Notes: generated from the sequence alone by a model not told the origin. A stretch of DNA of 64,000 nt from Albidovulum sediminicola (GCF_025751575.1 NZ_JAOWLA010000012.1:62001-126000), one strand, 5' to 3'; shown: positions 1-10,012, counted from the first letter of the stretch. Program-made: numbers and translations.

Positions 1-118
1 GTCCAAGATCGTGGACGAAAACGGCGGCTGGATCGGCGTCGACTCGGTCCCCGGCCGGACAGTGTTCAGGGTCTCGCTGCCTCTGGCGCCGAGGTCCGAT
101 GACGAAAGGAGTGAATGA
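1..118 (+). CDS. ntrB: Nitrogen sensor histidine kinase NtrB, C-terminal end only
   Basis: Only the last 38 codons are in the window. They read in the frame starting at base 2 and end with TGA at 116-118. The visible peptide contains [19 protein letters not shown], which is how the ATPase domain of NtrB-type histidine kinases ends (the last G box and final beta strand). The stop overlaps the ntrC start as ATGA, so the two are translationally coupled. Family knowledge: NtrB phosphorylates or dephosphorylates NtrC according to nitrogen status signalled by PII. The identity rests mainly on the adjoining ntrC gene. Confidence 0.85.
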   Translation, partial: SKIVDENGGWIGVDSVPGRTVFRVSLPLAPRSDDERSE

Positions 119-1488
119 TGGACGGCACGGTACTTGTCGCCGATGACGACCGCACGATCCGCACTGTGCTGACCCAGGCGCTGACCCGCGCGGGCTGCAA
201 GGTTCACGCGACCTCCTCCCTCGTGACGCTGCTGCGCTGGGTCGAGGAAGGCAAGGGCGACCTCGTGATTTCCGATGTGATCATGCCGGACGGCAACGGG
301 CTTGAGGCGCTTCCCAAGATCGCGACCGCCCGTCCCGGGCTGCCCGTGATCGTGATTTCGGCGCAAAACACCATCATGACCGCCATCCAGGCGGCCGAGG
401 CGGAGGCCTTCGACTACCTGCCCAAGCCCTTCGACCTGCCGGACCTGATGAAGCGGGCGGCGCGTGCCTTGGAACAGAAGCGCCGTCGGACGCCCACCGC
501 GGAACCGGCCACGCCACGCACGCCCGCAGATGATCTGCCCCTGGTCGGGCGCACGCCCGCGATGCAGAACCTCTACCGCCTTGTTGCGCGGGTGATGAAC
601 GCCGACCTGCCGGTCCTGATCACGGGCGAAAGCGGCACCGGCAAGTCACTGATCGCCCGCGCAATTCATGACTTTTCGGATCGCCGGACGCTACCTTTCG
701 TCACGGCCCAGGCCGCCGACCTGCAGGGGATGGACGGGCCCTCGGCGCTGCTCGCGCGTGCGCGGGGCGGAACGCTGGTCTTTGATGAGGTCGGAGACTT
801 CGACGACGAAATCCAGGGCCGGATCGTGCGGATGCTCGATGCGCTGCCCTCGAACGCGCCGCGCATCATCGCCACCTCGCAGGATGATCTGGGCAAGAAG
901 ACCCAGGCCGGTGCCTTTCGGAAGGACCTGTTCTATCGGCTCTCGGGTGTGACGCTCGGGGTCCCCGCGCTGCGCGAGCGGGTGGAGGACATCCCGCTTC
1001 TGGCGAACCACTTCCTGGCCCGCGACGCCCGCGACGGGTTGGGCCAGAAGGTCCTGCGCTCGGATGCCATGGACCTGATCCGGGCCTACCCCTGGCCCGG
1101 CAATGTGCGCCAGCTGGAGAACACCCTGCGCCGACTCGCCGTGACCGCGTCCGAGCCTGAAATCAGCCGGGCGGAGATCGAAGCCGCATTGGGAACACAG
1201 TCCGTCGCGCGCCCCCAGATCGACGCGGGCAGCGATGAGCAACTTTCCGCCGCGATCGGGCGCCACCTGCGCCGCTACTTCGACCTTCATGGCGGGACAC
1301 TTCCACCTTCTGGCCTATATGACCGGATTCTGAAGGAAATGGAGCTTCCGCTGATCGAGATCGCGCTGGACGCGACGGCGGGCAATCAGGCGAAATGTGC
1401 CGATCTTCTGGGCATCAACCGCAATACGCTCCGCAAGAAGATCACCGATCTCGATATCCGCGTGACACGCCGCCGGAAATTGATGTAA
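115..1488 (+). CDS. ntrC: Nitrogen assimilation response regulator NtrC (GAFTGA-less type)
   Basis: Transcriptional activator of nitrogen assimilation genes, 457 aa. The receiver domain is at about residues 4-118, with phosphoacceptor Asp54 in [11 protein letters not shown] and conserved Lys104 in YLPKPF. An AAA+ domain follows, with Walker A GESGTGKS at 171-178 and Walker B TLVFDEV near 220-226. A FIS-type helix-turn-helix lies near 425-450. The region between FVTAQAAD and GGTLVFDEV is shortened and has no GAFTGA, the loop that contacts sigma-54. Rhodobacter capsulatus NtrC has the same lesion and activates the housekeeping RNA polymerase. The gene starts with tandem ATG codons; the second, at 118, is better spaced from AGGAG. 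Confidence 0.96.
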   Translation: MMDGTVLVADDDRTIRTVLTQALTRAGCKVHATSSLVTLLRWVEEGKGDLVISDVIMPDGNGLEALPKIATARPGLPVIVISAQNTIMTAIQAAEAEAFDYLPKPFDLPDLMKRAARALEQKRRRTPTAEPATPRTPADDLPLVGRTPAMQNLYRLVARVMNADLPVLITGESGTGKSLIARAIHDFSDRRTLPFVTAQAADLQGMDGPSALLARARGGTLVFDEVGDFDDEIQGRIVRMLDALPSNAPRIIATSQDDLGKKTQAGAFRKDLFYRLSGVTLGVPALRERVEDIPLLANHFLARDARDGLGQKVLRSDAMDLIRAYPWPGNVRQLENTLRRLAVTASEPEISRAEIEAALGTQSVARPQIDAGSDEQLSAAIGRHLRRYFDLHGGTLPPSGLYDRILKEMELPLIEIALDATAGNQAKCADLLGINRNTLRKKITDLDIRVTRRRKLM

Positions 1489-1587
1489 AACCGCAACACA
1501 AAATGTGGCAATTCGGTCGCAACCGGAGAGAGACCACGACAGTTCGGCGGTACCCGCGGAAAGCGGCAACAGATCAGGGGCGGCCTC

Positions 1588-3867
1588 TTGCAGGGCTTCA
1601 TGCGTATCTCACCATGGGAGCGGCTTAGCCGCTTGCGGCGGCAAAGGCGCGTCCAGAATTATGTGACCCTGGGGCTGGTCGTCCTGGGTCCGCTTCTGGC
1701 CTTCGCGACCTTCGTGGCGCTGGGACCCATGGGACAGGGGGCGAACTCCACCGCGCTGCGCCTGATCCTGCTGGCCGATTTCGTCTATTTCCTGCTGCTC
1801 GCGGCGCTGATCCTGTCGCGGCTGGCGCAGATGATCGCCGCGCGGCGGGCGCGCTCGGCGGGGTCGCGGCTTCACCTTCGCCTGACCGGGGTGTTCGCCG
1901 GGATCGCGCTGGTGCCCACGGTCATCGTCGCGATCTTCGCCGGGCTGACCGTCAACATCGGGCTTGAGGGCTGGTTTTCCGACCGGGTTCGCAGCGTGGT
2001 CGGCACCTCGCTTTCGGCAGCGGAGGCCTATCAGGAAGAGCACCGCCGCGACCTCGTGACCGACGCCGAAGCTCTGGCGCGGTTCCTGGAGAACAGCCGG
2101 CAGATCGCCTTCCTGCAATCGGATGCGGAGTTGCGTCAGGCGCTCAACCAGGCGCAGGGACAGATCCAGCGCGGCCTGAAGGAGGCCTATGTGATCGATA
2201 GCTCCGGCGCCATCCGGGCGCGCGGAGAACGCTCCTACCTCTTCGACTACGAGGCGCCCGCACCCGAGGATATCGACCACGCAGCCGGGGGCGAACCCGC
2301 CCTTATCGAGGACTGGCAGAACAACGAGTTCCGCGCGCTGGTGCATCTGGAAGGGTTCGCAGATCGGTTCCTTTATGTCTCCCGCTCGGTCGATGGGCAG
2401 TTGCTGAGCCTTCTGGACGACACCCGCGAAACGGTGGGGCTCTATCAGCAACTTGAATCCGCGCGCGGGCGCGTGCTCTTCGAATTTGGCCTCGTCTACC
2501 TGGGTTTCGCGCTGATCCTCGTTCTCGCCGCGATCCTGACCGGCCTTTGGTTCGCGGAGCGCCTTTCCCGGCCTGTCGGCCGCCTTGCCGGGGCCGCGCA
2601 GCGCGTGGGGGCGGGCGATCTTGACGTCCAGGTCCATGAGGAGGAGGGCGACGACGAAATCGCCATGCTGGGCCGGATCTTCAACCAGATGACCCGCCAG
2701 CTGAAGGGCCAGCGCGAGGCGCTTATCGACAGCCACCGCCAGACTGAGCGGCGCCGCCGACTGTTCGATTCCGTGCTGTCGTCGGTCACCTCTGGCGTGG
2801 TTGGTCTTGATGCCGAGGGCCGGGTCGACTTCCTCAACCGCGCCGCGGTGCGCCTGCTTGAATTGGACGAAGGGCGCGATCACGATCGCCCGCTTCCCGA
2901 CGCCGTCCCGGAGTTCGCGGCGCTCTTCGCACGGCTGCGCGAGGGCCTGGGCGAGGTTGCGCAGGAAGAGATCAAGGTGTCGCGCGCGGGTCGGCTCGAA
3001 AGCCTGCTGGTGCGCATGGCGACCAGGCGGAATTCCGACGGAAATCCAGAAGGTTACGTTGTCGCCTTCGACGACGTGACTGACCTTGTCAGCGCGCAGC
3101 GCATGGCCGCCTGGGGTGACGTGGCGCGGCGCATCGCGCATGAGATCAAGAACCCGCTGACGCCGATCCAGCTTTCGGCGGAGCGGATACGGCGCAAGTT
3201 CTCCCGCTTGCTGGAGGGTGAAAACACCGAGTCTCTGACGCAGATGACCGATGTCATCATCCGTCAGACGGGCGACCTGCGGCGCATCGTGGATGAATTT
3301 TCCAAATTCGCGCGCATGCCGGAGCCGGACCGGCGCGAGCACGATCTGGCCAAGCTCATGCGCGACGCCGTGACCTTGCAGGAGGACGCACTGCACGGCG
3401 CGCGGATCGTGGCGGACCTTCCGGGCGAGCCGGTGATCGTCGAACTTGACGCCACGATGATCTCTCAGGCCGTGACGAACCTGATCAAGAACGGCGGGGA
3501 GGCCATTGAGTCCCTTACTGAAAAGGGCGCGCCCGGCGGTTACGCGCCGGAGGTGCGTGTGGCCATGGAGGTCACGCCCGATATCGTCACGATCCGCATC
3601 TCGGACAACGGGATCGGCCTGCCCGAGGACCGCGCCCGGCTGTTTGAGCCCTATGTCACCACACGCGAGAAGGGCACGGGGCTCGGCCTGCCCATCGTGA
3701 AGAAAATCATCGAGGAACATGGCGGGACGCTGGTTTTGACCGACGCGCCCGTCTTCGAGGGCGGCGACCACCGGGGGGCGCTGGCCGAAATTCGACTGCC
3801 CCGCGCCCGGGCGGGCGGTCGTGTCGCCAAGGAGAGGGCCGCCGAACCGGCGGATAGTGGAAAATGA
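1588..3867 (+). CDS. ntrY: Membrane sensor histidine kinase NtrY
   Basis: Sensor kinase partnered with NtrX; the pair is linked to nitrogen and redox control in alphaproteobacteria. The N-terminal third has four hydrophobic segments enclosing a periplasmic or extracytoplasmic part of about 200 aa. HAMP and PAS regions follow, then a HisKA dimerisation helix RRIAHEIKNPLTPIQLS with the phospho-accepting His near residue 518. The ATPase domain shows N box NLIKNGGEA, DNGIGLP and GTGLGLPIV. The length of about 755 aa is usual. The start is either TTG at 1588, preceded by AGGGG, or ATG at 1600. The stop overlaps ntrX as ATGA. A 100-bp gap separates it from ntrC. Confidence 0.95.
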   Translation: MQGFMRISPWERLSRLRRQRRVQNYVTLGLVVLGPLLAFATFVALGPMGQGANSTALRLILLADFVYFLLLAALILSRLAQMIAARRARSAGSRLHLRLTGVFAGIALVPTVIVAIFAGLTVNIGLEGWFSDRVRSVVGTSLSAAEAYQEEHRRDLVTDAEALARFLENSRQIAFLQSDAELRQALNQAQGQIQRGLKEAYVIDSSGAIRARGERSYLFDYEAPAPEDIDHAAGGEPALIEDWQNNEFRALVHLEGFADRFLYVSRSVDGQLLSLLDDTRETVGLYQQLESARGRVLFEFGLVYLGFALILVLAAILTGLWFAERLSRPVGRLAGAAQRVGAGDLDVQVHEEEGDDEIAMLGRIFNQMTRQLKGQREALIDSHRQTERRRRLFDSVLSSVTSGVVGLDAEGRVDFLNRAAVRLLELDEGRDHDRPLPDAVPEFAALFARLREGLGEVAQEEIKVSRAGRLESLLVRMATRRNSDGNPEGYVVAFDDVTDLVSAQRMAAWGDVARRIAHEIKNPLTPIQLSAERIRRKFSRLLEGENTESLTQMTDVIIRQTGDLRRIVDEFSKFARMPEPDRREHDLAKLMRDAVTLQEDALHGARIVADLPGEPVIVELDATMISQAVTNLIKNGGEAIESLTEKGAPGGYAPEVRVAMEVTPDIVTIRISDNGIGLPEDRARLFEPYVTTREKGTGLGLPIVKKIIEEHGGTLVLTDAPVFEGGDHRGALAEIRLPRARAGGRVAKERAAEPADSGK

Positions 3868-5279
3868 ATGACATTCTTATCGTCGACGACGAACGTGATA
3901 TTCGTGAACTGATTTCGGACATCCTGAAGGACGAGGGCTTTTCAACGCGGCTCGCCGGCAATTCCGACGAGTGCATGGCGGAGATCAACGCGGCCCCGCC
4001 CGCGCTGATGATCCTCGACATCTGGCTGAAGGACAGCCGCATGGACGGGATCGACATCCTCAAGACCGTCAAGCGCGACAACCCCGATGTGCCGATCATC
4101 ATCATCTCCGGCCACGGCAACATCGAGATCGCGGTCGCTGCGATCAAGCAGGGTGCCTACGACTTCATCGAGAAGCCCTTCAACATCGACCAGCTGACCG
4201 TGGTCATCACCCGGGCGATGGAGACCTCTCGGCTTCGGCGGGAAAACGCGACGCTGCGGCGACGCGATACCACTGCCACTGACATGATCGGCAACTCGCC
4301 TGCGCTGCGCACGCTCAAATCCAACCTTGACAAGGTGACGAAGTCGAACGGACGGGTGATGCTGACGGGCCAGCCCGGTTCGGGCAAGGAGGTCGCGGCG
4401 CGCTACATCCACCAGCATTCCAACCGCGCGGGCGGACCCTTCATCTCGGTCGCCTCGGCCGCGATTGAGCCTGAACGGATGGAAGAGGTTCTGTTCGGCC
4501 GCGAAACGCCGGAGCGCGGGGTGGAAAAAGGGCTTCTGGAACAGGCCCATGGCGGCGTTGTCTATTTCGACGAGGTCGCGGACATGCCGGTTGGCACCCA
4601 GTCCAAGATCCTCCGCGTCCTGACGGAACAGCAGTTCACGCGCGTTGGCGGTGCCGACAAGGTGCGGGTCGATCTGCGCGTGATCTCCTCCACCACGCGC
4701 AACCTGACCTCGGAGATCGCCGCCGGCCGCTTCCGCCAGGAACTTTACGACCGGCTGAACGTCGTTCCGATCACGGTTCCCCCGCTGGAGGAGCGGCGCG
4801 AGGATATTCCCGAACTTTCAAGGCATTTCATCGAACACTTCAACAAAACCCAGGGCCTGCCGCTACGCGAAATCAGCGATGAGGCGGAGGCGATGATGCA
4901 GACCATGCCTTGGCCGGGTAACATCCGCCAGTTGCGCAACGTGATCGAGCGGATGCTGATCCTTGGCGAAGGCTCCGGCGAGATTGACGCGCGCGAGCTT
5001 CCGGGTCAGGGCGAGGCCGCGCCGGACGAGGGCAGGGTGGTTCTGTCGGGCGCTTTGGCCACGCTCCCCCTGCGCGAGGCGCGCGAGCTTTTCGAGCGCG
5101 AATACCTGCTGACCCAGATCAACCGCTTCGGCGGCAATATCAGCCGCACGGCGAACTTCGTGGGCATGGAACGTTCGGCACTGCACCGCAAGTTGAAGTC
5201 CCTGGGCGTCGTTACGACCTCCAAGTCCGGTGCGCGGGTGGCGCATCTTGAGGACGCGGACCTGGAGGAAGAGGCCTGA
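3864..5279 (+). CDS. ntrX: Response regulator NtrX (GAFTGA replaced)
   Basis: NtrC-family response regulator, 471 aa. The receiver has phosphoacceptor Asp52 (LMILDIWLKDSRMDG) and Lys104 (FIEKPF). The AAA+ domain has Walker A GQPGSGKE at about 169-176 and Walker B VVYFDEV near 232-238. A FIS-type helix-turn-helix at the C-terminus contains NISRTANFVGMERSALHRKL. Where GAFTGA should follow ELFGHEK, this protein reads LFGRETPERGVEKGLL, so the sigma-54 contact loop is absent. It probably acts without sigma-54, as the neighbouring NtrC does (inference). It is coupled to ntrY by a 4-bp overlap. Confidence 0.95.
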   Translation: MNDILIVDDERDIRELISDILKDEGFSTRLAGNSDECMAEINAAPPALMILDIWLKDSRMDGIDILKTVKRDNPDVPIIIISGHGNIEIAVAAIKQGAYDFIEKPFNIDQLTVVITRAMETSRLRRENATLRRRDTTATDMIGNSPALRTLKSNLDKVTKSNGRVMLTGQPGSGKEVAARYIHQHSNRAGGPFISVASAAIEPERMEEVLFGRETPERGVEKGLLEQAHGGVVYFDEVADMPVGTQSKILRVLTEQQFTRVGGADKVRVDLRVISSTTRNLTSEIAAGRFRQELYDRLNVVPITVPPLEERREDIPELSRHFIEHFNKTQGLPLREISDEAEAMMQTMPWPGNIRQLRNVIERMLILGEGSGEIDARELPGQGEAAPDEGRVVLSGALATLPLREARELFEREYLLTQINRFGGNISRTANFVGMERSALHRKLKSLGVVTTSKSGARVAHLEDADLEEEA

Positions 5280-5441
5280 GCGGGCCACATGTTCCCGCAA
5301 CCCTGGGCGGCCGGCCGGCTGCGCCCGATCTTTTGCCCCTCCGCCGATCCTGGGGCCTTGGCCGCCCCTCCGCGCTCTCGCATTGACCGCGGCGGCCTCG
5401 TGGGCCTATCAAGGGCCTCGCCCTGAGAGGAAAAAGACGGA

Positions 5442-6818
5442 ATGAAGGTCATCATCTGCGGCGGAGGTCAGGTCGGCTGGCAGATTGCCCGCCAGCTCGC
5501 CGGCGAAAAGAACGACGTGACCGTTGTCGATGTGAACCCCGACCTGGTACGCCGCGCGACCGAGACGCTGGATGTCCAGGGCGTGACGGGCTTCGCCTCC
5601 TACCCTGATGTACTTGAGCGGGCAGGCGCACGCGACGCCGACATGATCATCGCGGCGACCCATTCGGACGAGGTGAACATGATCACCTGTCAGGTCGCGC
5701 ATTCGATCTTCGGGATCACCCGCAAGATCGCCCGGCTCCGGGCGCAGTCCTACCAGAACGCGATCTATTCCGACCTGTACCGGCGGGACCACCTGCCGAT
5801 CGATGTCGTGATCAGCCCCGAGCGGGAGGTGGCGGAGGCCGCGCTGCAACGCCTTGCCGCACCCTCGACCTTCGACACCGAAAGCTTCATGAATGGCAAG
5901 GCGCAGCTTCTGGGCATCGCGCTCGACGATGAATGCCCGGTTCTGAACACGCCGCTGCGCCAGCTCACCGACCTGTTTTCCACTCTGCGTGCCATCGTCG
6001 TCGGCATTCGCCGCGACGGGCGGCTGTTCGCGCCGGAACCGGGTGACCAGCTTTTCGCCGGCGACCAGATCTATGCCTTCACCCATTCCGAGGATGTCGG
6101 GCGCACGCTCGAAATCTTCGGCAAGGCCGCAAAGAAACAGGAACGTGTCGTCATCATCGGGGGCGGCAACGTGGGCCTTGCCGTAGCCCGCGCGCTTGAG
6201 GCGCGTACCGACCGCGTCCGCGCCAAGGTGATCGAACGCAACCGAATCCAGGCCGAGAATGCCGCCGACATGCTGGAACGGACCATCGTGCTCAACGGCG
6301 ACGGGATGGACATGGAGTTGCTGCTTGAGGCGAATATCGACCGCGCCGACGCGGTTCTGGCGGTGACGGATGACGACAAGACCAACATCCTGGCCGCCGT
6401 GCGCGCCAAACAGGCCGGCTGCAAGCTGGCGATCGCGCTGGTCAACGACCCGACGCTGACCCCGTTGATGGCCGCGCTCGACATCGACGCCTATATCAAC
6501 CCGCGGGCGACCACCGTGTCCTCGATCCTGCGCCACATCCGGCACGGGCGGGTGCGCGCGATCTATTCCATCGGCGACAGCGAGGCGGAGTTGATTGAGG
6601 CGCAAGTGCTTTCGACCTCGCCAATTTCGGGCCGCCTCTTGCGCGATGTGGAGTTCCCGGAAGGCGTGCTGGTCGGCGCGTTGATGAAAGGGGACCGGGT
6701 TCTCAAACCGAGCGGCGACACCAAGATCGAGGAGGGCGACGTGATCGCCTTGTTCTGCATGACGGGCGATGTGCCCGAGGTGGAACGGCTCCTCCAGGTC
6801 TCCATCGACTTCTTCTGA
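5442..6818 (+). CDS. trkA: Trk potassium uptake system NAD-binding subunit TrkA
   Basis: Cytoplasmic regulatory subunit that binds NAD(H) and gates TrkH. The 458 aa contain two tandem RCK_N plus RCK_C units: the first Rossmann motif is CGGGQVGWQIA at the N-terminus and the second is GGGNVGLAVAR near residue 240. Both TrkA_C halves follow their Rossmann folds. The start ATG follows AGAGGAAAAAGACGGA, which contains a plausible ribosome binding site. trkH begins 3 bases after its stop, forming a two-gene operon. This gene follows ntrX in Rhodobacter-type genomes. The 160 bp between ntrX and trkA show no clear terminator. Confidence 0.97.
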   Translation: MKVIICGGGQVGWQIARQLAGEKNDVTVVDVNPDLVRRATETLDVQGVTGFASYPDVLERAGARDADMIIAATHSDEVNMITCQVAHSIFGITRKIARLRAQSYQNAIYSDLYRRDHLPIDVVISPEREVAEAALQRLAAPSTFDTESFMNGKAQLLGIALDDECPVLNTPLRQLTDLFSTLRAIVVGIRRDGRLFAPEPGDQLFAGDQIYAFTHSEDVGRTLEIFGKAAKKQERVVIIGGGNVGLAVARALEARTDRVRAKVIERNRIQAENAADMLERTIVLNGDGMDMELLLEANIDRADAVLAVTDDDKTNILAAVRAKQAGCKLAIALVNDPTLTPLMAALDIDAYINPRATTVSSILRHIRHGRVRAIYSIGDSEAELIEAQVLSTSPISGRLLRDVEFPEGVLVGALMKGDRVLKPSGDTKIEEGDVIALFCMTGDVPEVERLLQVSIDFF

Positions 6819-6821
6819 GCC

Positions 6822-8339
6822 ATGCACCGCCTGCGCAACGTCCCGGTTCTTGTGCTGCTGATGGGGATCGGCGCGGTGTTGATGTTCCTGCCGGCGATCC
6901 ATGCGATCAGCCTCAGGAATCACTTCGTCGCGCGGGCCTTCTTCTACTCGGGCTCCTTGTTTCTCATCCTCGTCGCGCTGATCGGCCTTGCGACATCGGC
7001 CAACCGCCATGACGACACGCCGCGCGGCCAGCTTCTGGCGTTGCTTGGGGCCTTCGTGCTCTTGCCGCTGATGCTGGCGGTGCCGATGGCAGAGGCGATC
7101 CCCGACACGACCTACCTGAACGCCTGGTGGGAAATGCTGTCGTCGGTGACCACCACGGGGGCCACGCTTTTCGCGCCGGACCGTCTGGCGCCCTCGATCC
7201 ATCTCTGGCGGGCACTGGTGGGCTGGATGGGCGGCGCGATCATCCTTGTCTCGGCGGTCGCGGTGCTGGCGCCGATGAACCTGGGCGGGTTCGAGGTACT
7301 GGGCGCGGGCAGTCCCAGCGCGGCAGGTCTGGCGGGGGCCGCCTACAATATCCGGACCGTCGATCTGCGCGGACGTCTCGCGCGCGCCGCGATCAGCATC
7401 CTGCCGGTCTATGTGGGCCTGACCGGGCTGCTCTGGATCGCGCTGATCCTTGCGGGCGATCCCTCGCTGGTGGCGGCCTGCCATGCGATGTCGACGCTTT
7501 CGACCTCTGGCATCTCGCCGCTGGGCGGGGTCGGGCGCGCGCCCTCGGGCCTGGGCGGAGAGATCCTGATCTTCCTCTTCCTCTTCTTCGCGCTGACGCG
7601 ACGGTTCTACCCCTCGGGCAAGCTCCAGGTCGGCGCGCAGCGGCTGTTCCAGGACCCGGAACTGCGATTCGGCATTCTGTTCATCGTCACCTTGCCGGCG
7701 CTGCTGTTCCTGCGCCACTGGATCGGCGCAATCGAGATCGACGAGGTTCCGGGCATCGGCCAGGCGCTGCTGGCGATCTGGGGATCGATCTTTACGGTTC
7801 TGTCGTTCCTCACGACCACCGGCTTCGAATCCGAAAGCTGGGTCGCGGCGCGCAACTGGTCGGGGCTGGCGACGCCGGGGCTGATCCTCGCGGGTCTTGC
7901 CGTCATCGGCGGGGGCGTGGCGACGACCGCGGGGGGCGTCAAGCTTCTGCGCGTATACGCGCTTTACCGCCACGGCGAGCGCGAGATCGAACGGCTTGTT
8001 CATCCCTCCTCCATCGGCGGTTCGGGCGTCATGGCCCGCAAGCTTCGCCGCCAGGGCGCCCAGATGGCCTGGGTGTTCTTCATGCTGTTCGCCCTGTCGA
8101 TCGCGGTCACGATGCTGGCGCTGTCGCTTTCCGGGCTCGACTTCGAAAAGACCACGATCCTGTCGGTGGCCGCACTTTCGACGACCGGGCCGCTGGCGAA
8201 TGTGGCGGGAAGCGCGCCCATCGACTGGGCCATGCTCGACGCCTGGGCCAAGACCGTCTTGGCGGCGGCCATGGTTCTGGGGCGGCTTGAAACCCTTGCG
8301 ATCATCGCACTGCTCAATCCCGACTTCTGGCGCAATTGA
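6822..8339 (+). CDS. trkH: Trk potassium transporter membrane subunit TrkH
   Basis: Potassium-translocating membrane subunit, 505 aa with many hydrophobic helices. The four pore loops expected of the TrkH/KtrB superfamily can be read in order: SSVTTTGATLF, STLSTSGISP, LTTTGFESES and VAALSTTGPLANV. In each the Gly after the Ser/Thr run forms the selectivity filter. It starts 3 bp after the trkA stop and is surely cotranscribed with it. About 125 bp separate it from hfq. Confidence 0.96.
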   Translation: MHRLRNVPVLVLLMGIGAVLMFLPAIHAISLRNHFVARAFFYSGSLFLILVALIGLATSANRHDDTPRGQLLALLGAFVLLPLMLAVPMAEAIPDTTYLNAWWEMLSSVTTTGATLFAPDRLAPSIHLWRALVGWMGGAIILVSAVAVLAPMNLGGFEVLGAGSPSAAGLAGAAYNIRTVDLRGRLARAAISILPVYVGLTGLLWIALILAGDPSLVAACHAMSTLSTSGISPLGGVGRAPSGLGGEILIFLFLFFALTRRFYPSGKLQVGAQRLFQDPELRFGILFIVTLPALLFLRHWIGAIEIDEVPGIGQALLAIWGSIFTVLSFLTTTGFESESWVAARNWSGLATPGLILAGLAVIGGGVATTAGGVKLLRVYALYRHGEREIERLVHPSSIGGSGVMARKLRRQGAQMAWVFFMLFALSIAVTMLALSLSGLDFEKTTILSVAALSTTGPLANVAGSAPIDWAMLDAWAKTVLAAAMVLGRLETLAIIALLNPDFWRN

Positions 8340-8465
8340 GTTTCGTGTCAACAAAGCGGCACAAGGGGGCTGGAAATCTGTCCGGACTTACGCATACTTG
8401 CCCCAAGCCTCCGGTGCAGCGCTGAGGGGCGAAGAACTCCGCTCGGACAGAAGGCGACAATCAAA

Positions 8466-8699
8466 ATGGCTGCCGATAAACAAAATTTGCAGGACGCGTT
8501 TCTCAATCATGTTCGGAAAACCAAGGTTCCGGTCACGATTTTTCTGATCAACGGTGTGAAGCTTCAGGGCGTGATCACCTGGTTTGACAACTTCTGTGTG
8601 CTCCTGCGTCGGGATGGGCAGTCGCAGCTGGTCTACAAGCACGCGATCTCCACGATCATGCCAGGGCAGCCGATCTCGCTTTACGAGGGCGAAGACTGA
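8466..8699 (+). CDS. hfq: RNA chaperone Hfq
   Basis: Hexameric Sm-like protein that pairs small RNAs with mRNAs. The 77 aa are the short alphaproteobacterial form without a long C-terminal tail. The Sm1 motif ([20 protein letters not shown] through the [15 protein letters not shown] strand) and the Sm2 motif with [10 protein letters not shown] are intact. Family members use YKH to line the proximal RNA-binding face. hflX begins 11 bp downstream, the usual hfq-hflX pairing. The upstream gap of about 125 bp should contain the promoter, but I see no clear hexamers there. Confidence 0.98.
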   Translation: MAADKQNLQDAFLNHVRKTKVPVTIFLINGVKLQGVITWFDNFCVLLRRDGQSQLVYKHAISTIMPGQPISLYEGED

Positions 8700-8710
8700 G
8701 CGGACGTGAT

Positions 8711-10012
8711 TTGACCGGACAAGAGGAAAACGGCGCCACCCGCAAGGGGCCGACGCGTGCGCTTGTCCTGCACCCGGACCTGAAATCCGAACGCCGGCGC
8801 CGCGCGCCGGAGCTCGCGCTGGCGGAGGCCGTTTCACTGGCCGCCGCGCTTGCGGACCTCGCGGTTACGGGGGCGGAGGTCGTGCGGCTTGCCCGCCCGC
8901 AACCGGGCATGCTGTTCGGCGCCGGCAAGATCGAGGAACTGAAGGCCCGGATTGAGGCCGACGAGGTTGAACTGGTCCTCATCGACGGTCCCGTGACCCC
9001 CGTTCAGCAGCGCAACCTGGAGCGCGAGTGGAAGGTCAAGCTTCTGGACCGTACGGGGCTGATCCTGGAGATTTTCGCGGATCGGGCGCATACGCGCGAG
9101 GGTGTTTTACAGGTCGAACTGGCCGCGTTGTCCTATCAGCGCACGCGGCTGGTCCGGGCCTGGACGCACCTCGAACGTCAGCGCGGTGGCCTTGGCTTCG
9201 TCGGCGGCCCCGGCGAAACCCAGATTGAGGCCGACCGGCGCGCCATTGACGAAGAGGTCGTCAAGATCCGCCGGCAGCTTGCCAAGGTGGTCCGGACGCG
9301 CGAGTTGCACCGCGCGGCGCGGCGCAAGGTTCCCTTCCCGATCGTGGCGCTGGTGGGCTACACGAACGCCGGGAAATCCACACTGTTCAACCGCATGACC
9401 GGGGCCGAGGTTCTGGCGAAGGACATGCTGTTCGCCACGCTCGACCCGACGATGCGCGGTGTGCTTCTGCCTTCGGGCAAGAAGGTGATCCTGTCGGACA
9501 CGGTGGGTTTCATCTCGGACCTGCCGACCCAGCTGGTTGCGGCCTTCCGCGCAACCCTGGAAGAGGTGCTGGAGGCGGACCTGATCCTGCATGTCCGTGA
9601 CATTGCCCACCCCGAGACCGAGGAACAGGCCGCCGACGTGCGCGAGATCCTCGAAAGCCTGGGGGTTGAGGAGGAGGTCCCGGTCTTCGAGGTCTGGAAC
9701 AAGATCGACCTTCTGACCCTTGAACAGCGCGCAGCACTTCTGGTGCAGGATGCGCGGACGCCCGGCATCCACACCGTCAGCGCCTTGAGCGGAGAGGGGT
9801 TGGAGGCGCTTCTGGACGCGATTTCCACCGCGCTGGACGACCGGCGCACGATCGAGACGCTGACGCTTGGGTTCGAGGAGGGCCGCGCGCGCGCCTGGCT
9901 GCACGAACAGGGCGTGGTCAAGGCGGAGCGGGACGGCGACGAGGGCCACGAGATGACAGTGGCGCTGACCGAACGGCAGCGCGCGCAGCTAGAGCGGTTG
10001 CGGCAGGGGTAG
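8711..10012 (+). CDS. hflX: Ribosome-associated GTPase HflX
   Basis: GTPase that binds the 50S subunit and splits stalled ribosomes, 433 aa. The N-terminal HflX domain ends with the signature GGLGFVGGPGETQIEADRR. The G domain follows with G1 GYTNAGKST, G3 DTVGF and G4 NKID. The start is TTG at 8711; no better in-frame start exists and the N-terminus MTGQEENGATRKGPTRALV suits the family. It follows hfq closely, and pepT begins 26 bp after its stop. Confidence 0.96.
   Translation: MTGQEENGATRKGPTRALVLHPDLKSERRRRAPELALAEAVSLAAALADLAVTGAEVVRLARPQPGMLFGAGKIEELKARIEADEVELVLIDGPVTPVQQRNLEREWKVKLLDRTGLILEIFADRAHTREGVLQVELAALSYQRTRLVRAWTHLERQRGGLGFVGGPGETQIEADRRAIDEEVVKIRRQLAKVVRTRELHRAARRKVPFPIVALVGYTNAGKSTLFNRMTGAEVLAKDMLFATLDPTMRGVLLPSGKKVILSDTVGFISDLPTQLVAAFRATLEEVLEADLILHVRDIAHPETEEQAADVREILESLGVEEEVPVFEVWNKIDLLTLEQRAALLVQDARTPGIHTVSALSGEGLEALLDAISTALDDRRTIETLTLGFEEGRARAWLHEQGVVKAERDGDEGHEMTVALTERQRAQLERLRQG

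Noticed and set aside
1609-3771. A 720-codon minus-strand frame opposite ntrY
   Set aside because: Shadow of ntrY in the antisense frame; composition is that of a reversed GC-rich gene.
5409-8354. A 981-codon open frame on the minus strand opposite trkA and trkH
   Set aside because: It mirrors two unmistakable genes; its translation is Arg/Gly/His-rich low-complexity sequence without domains. In high-GC DNA such shadow frames are expected.
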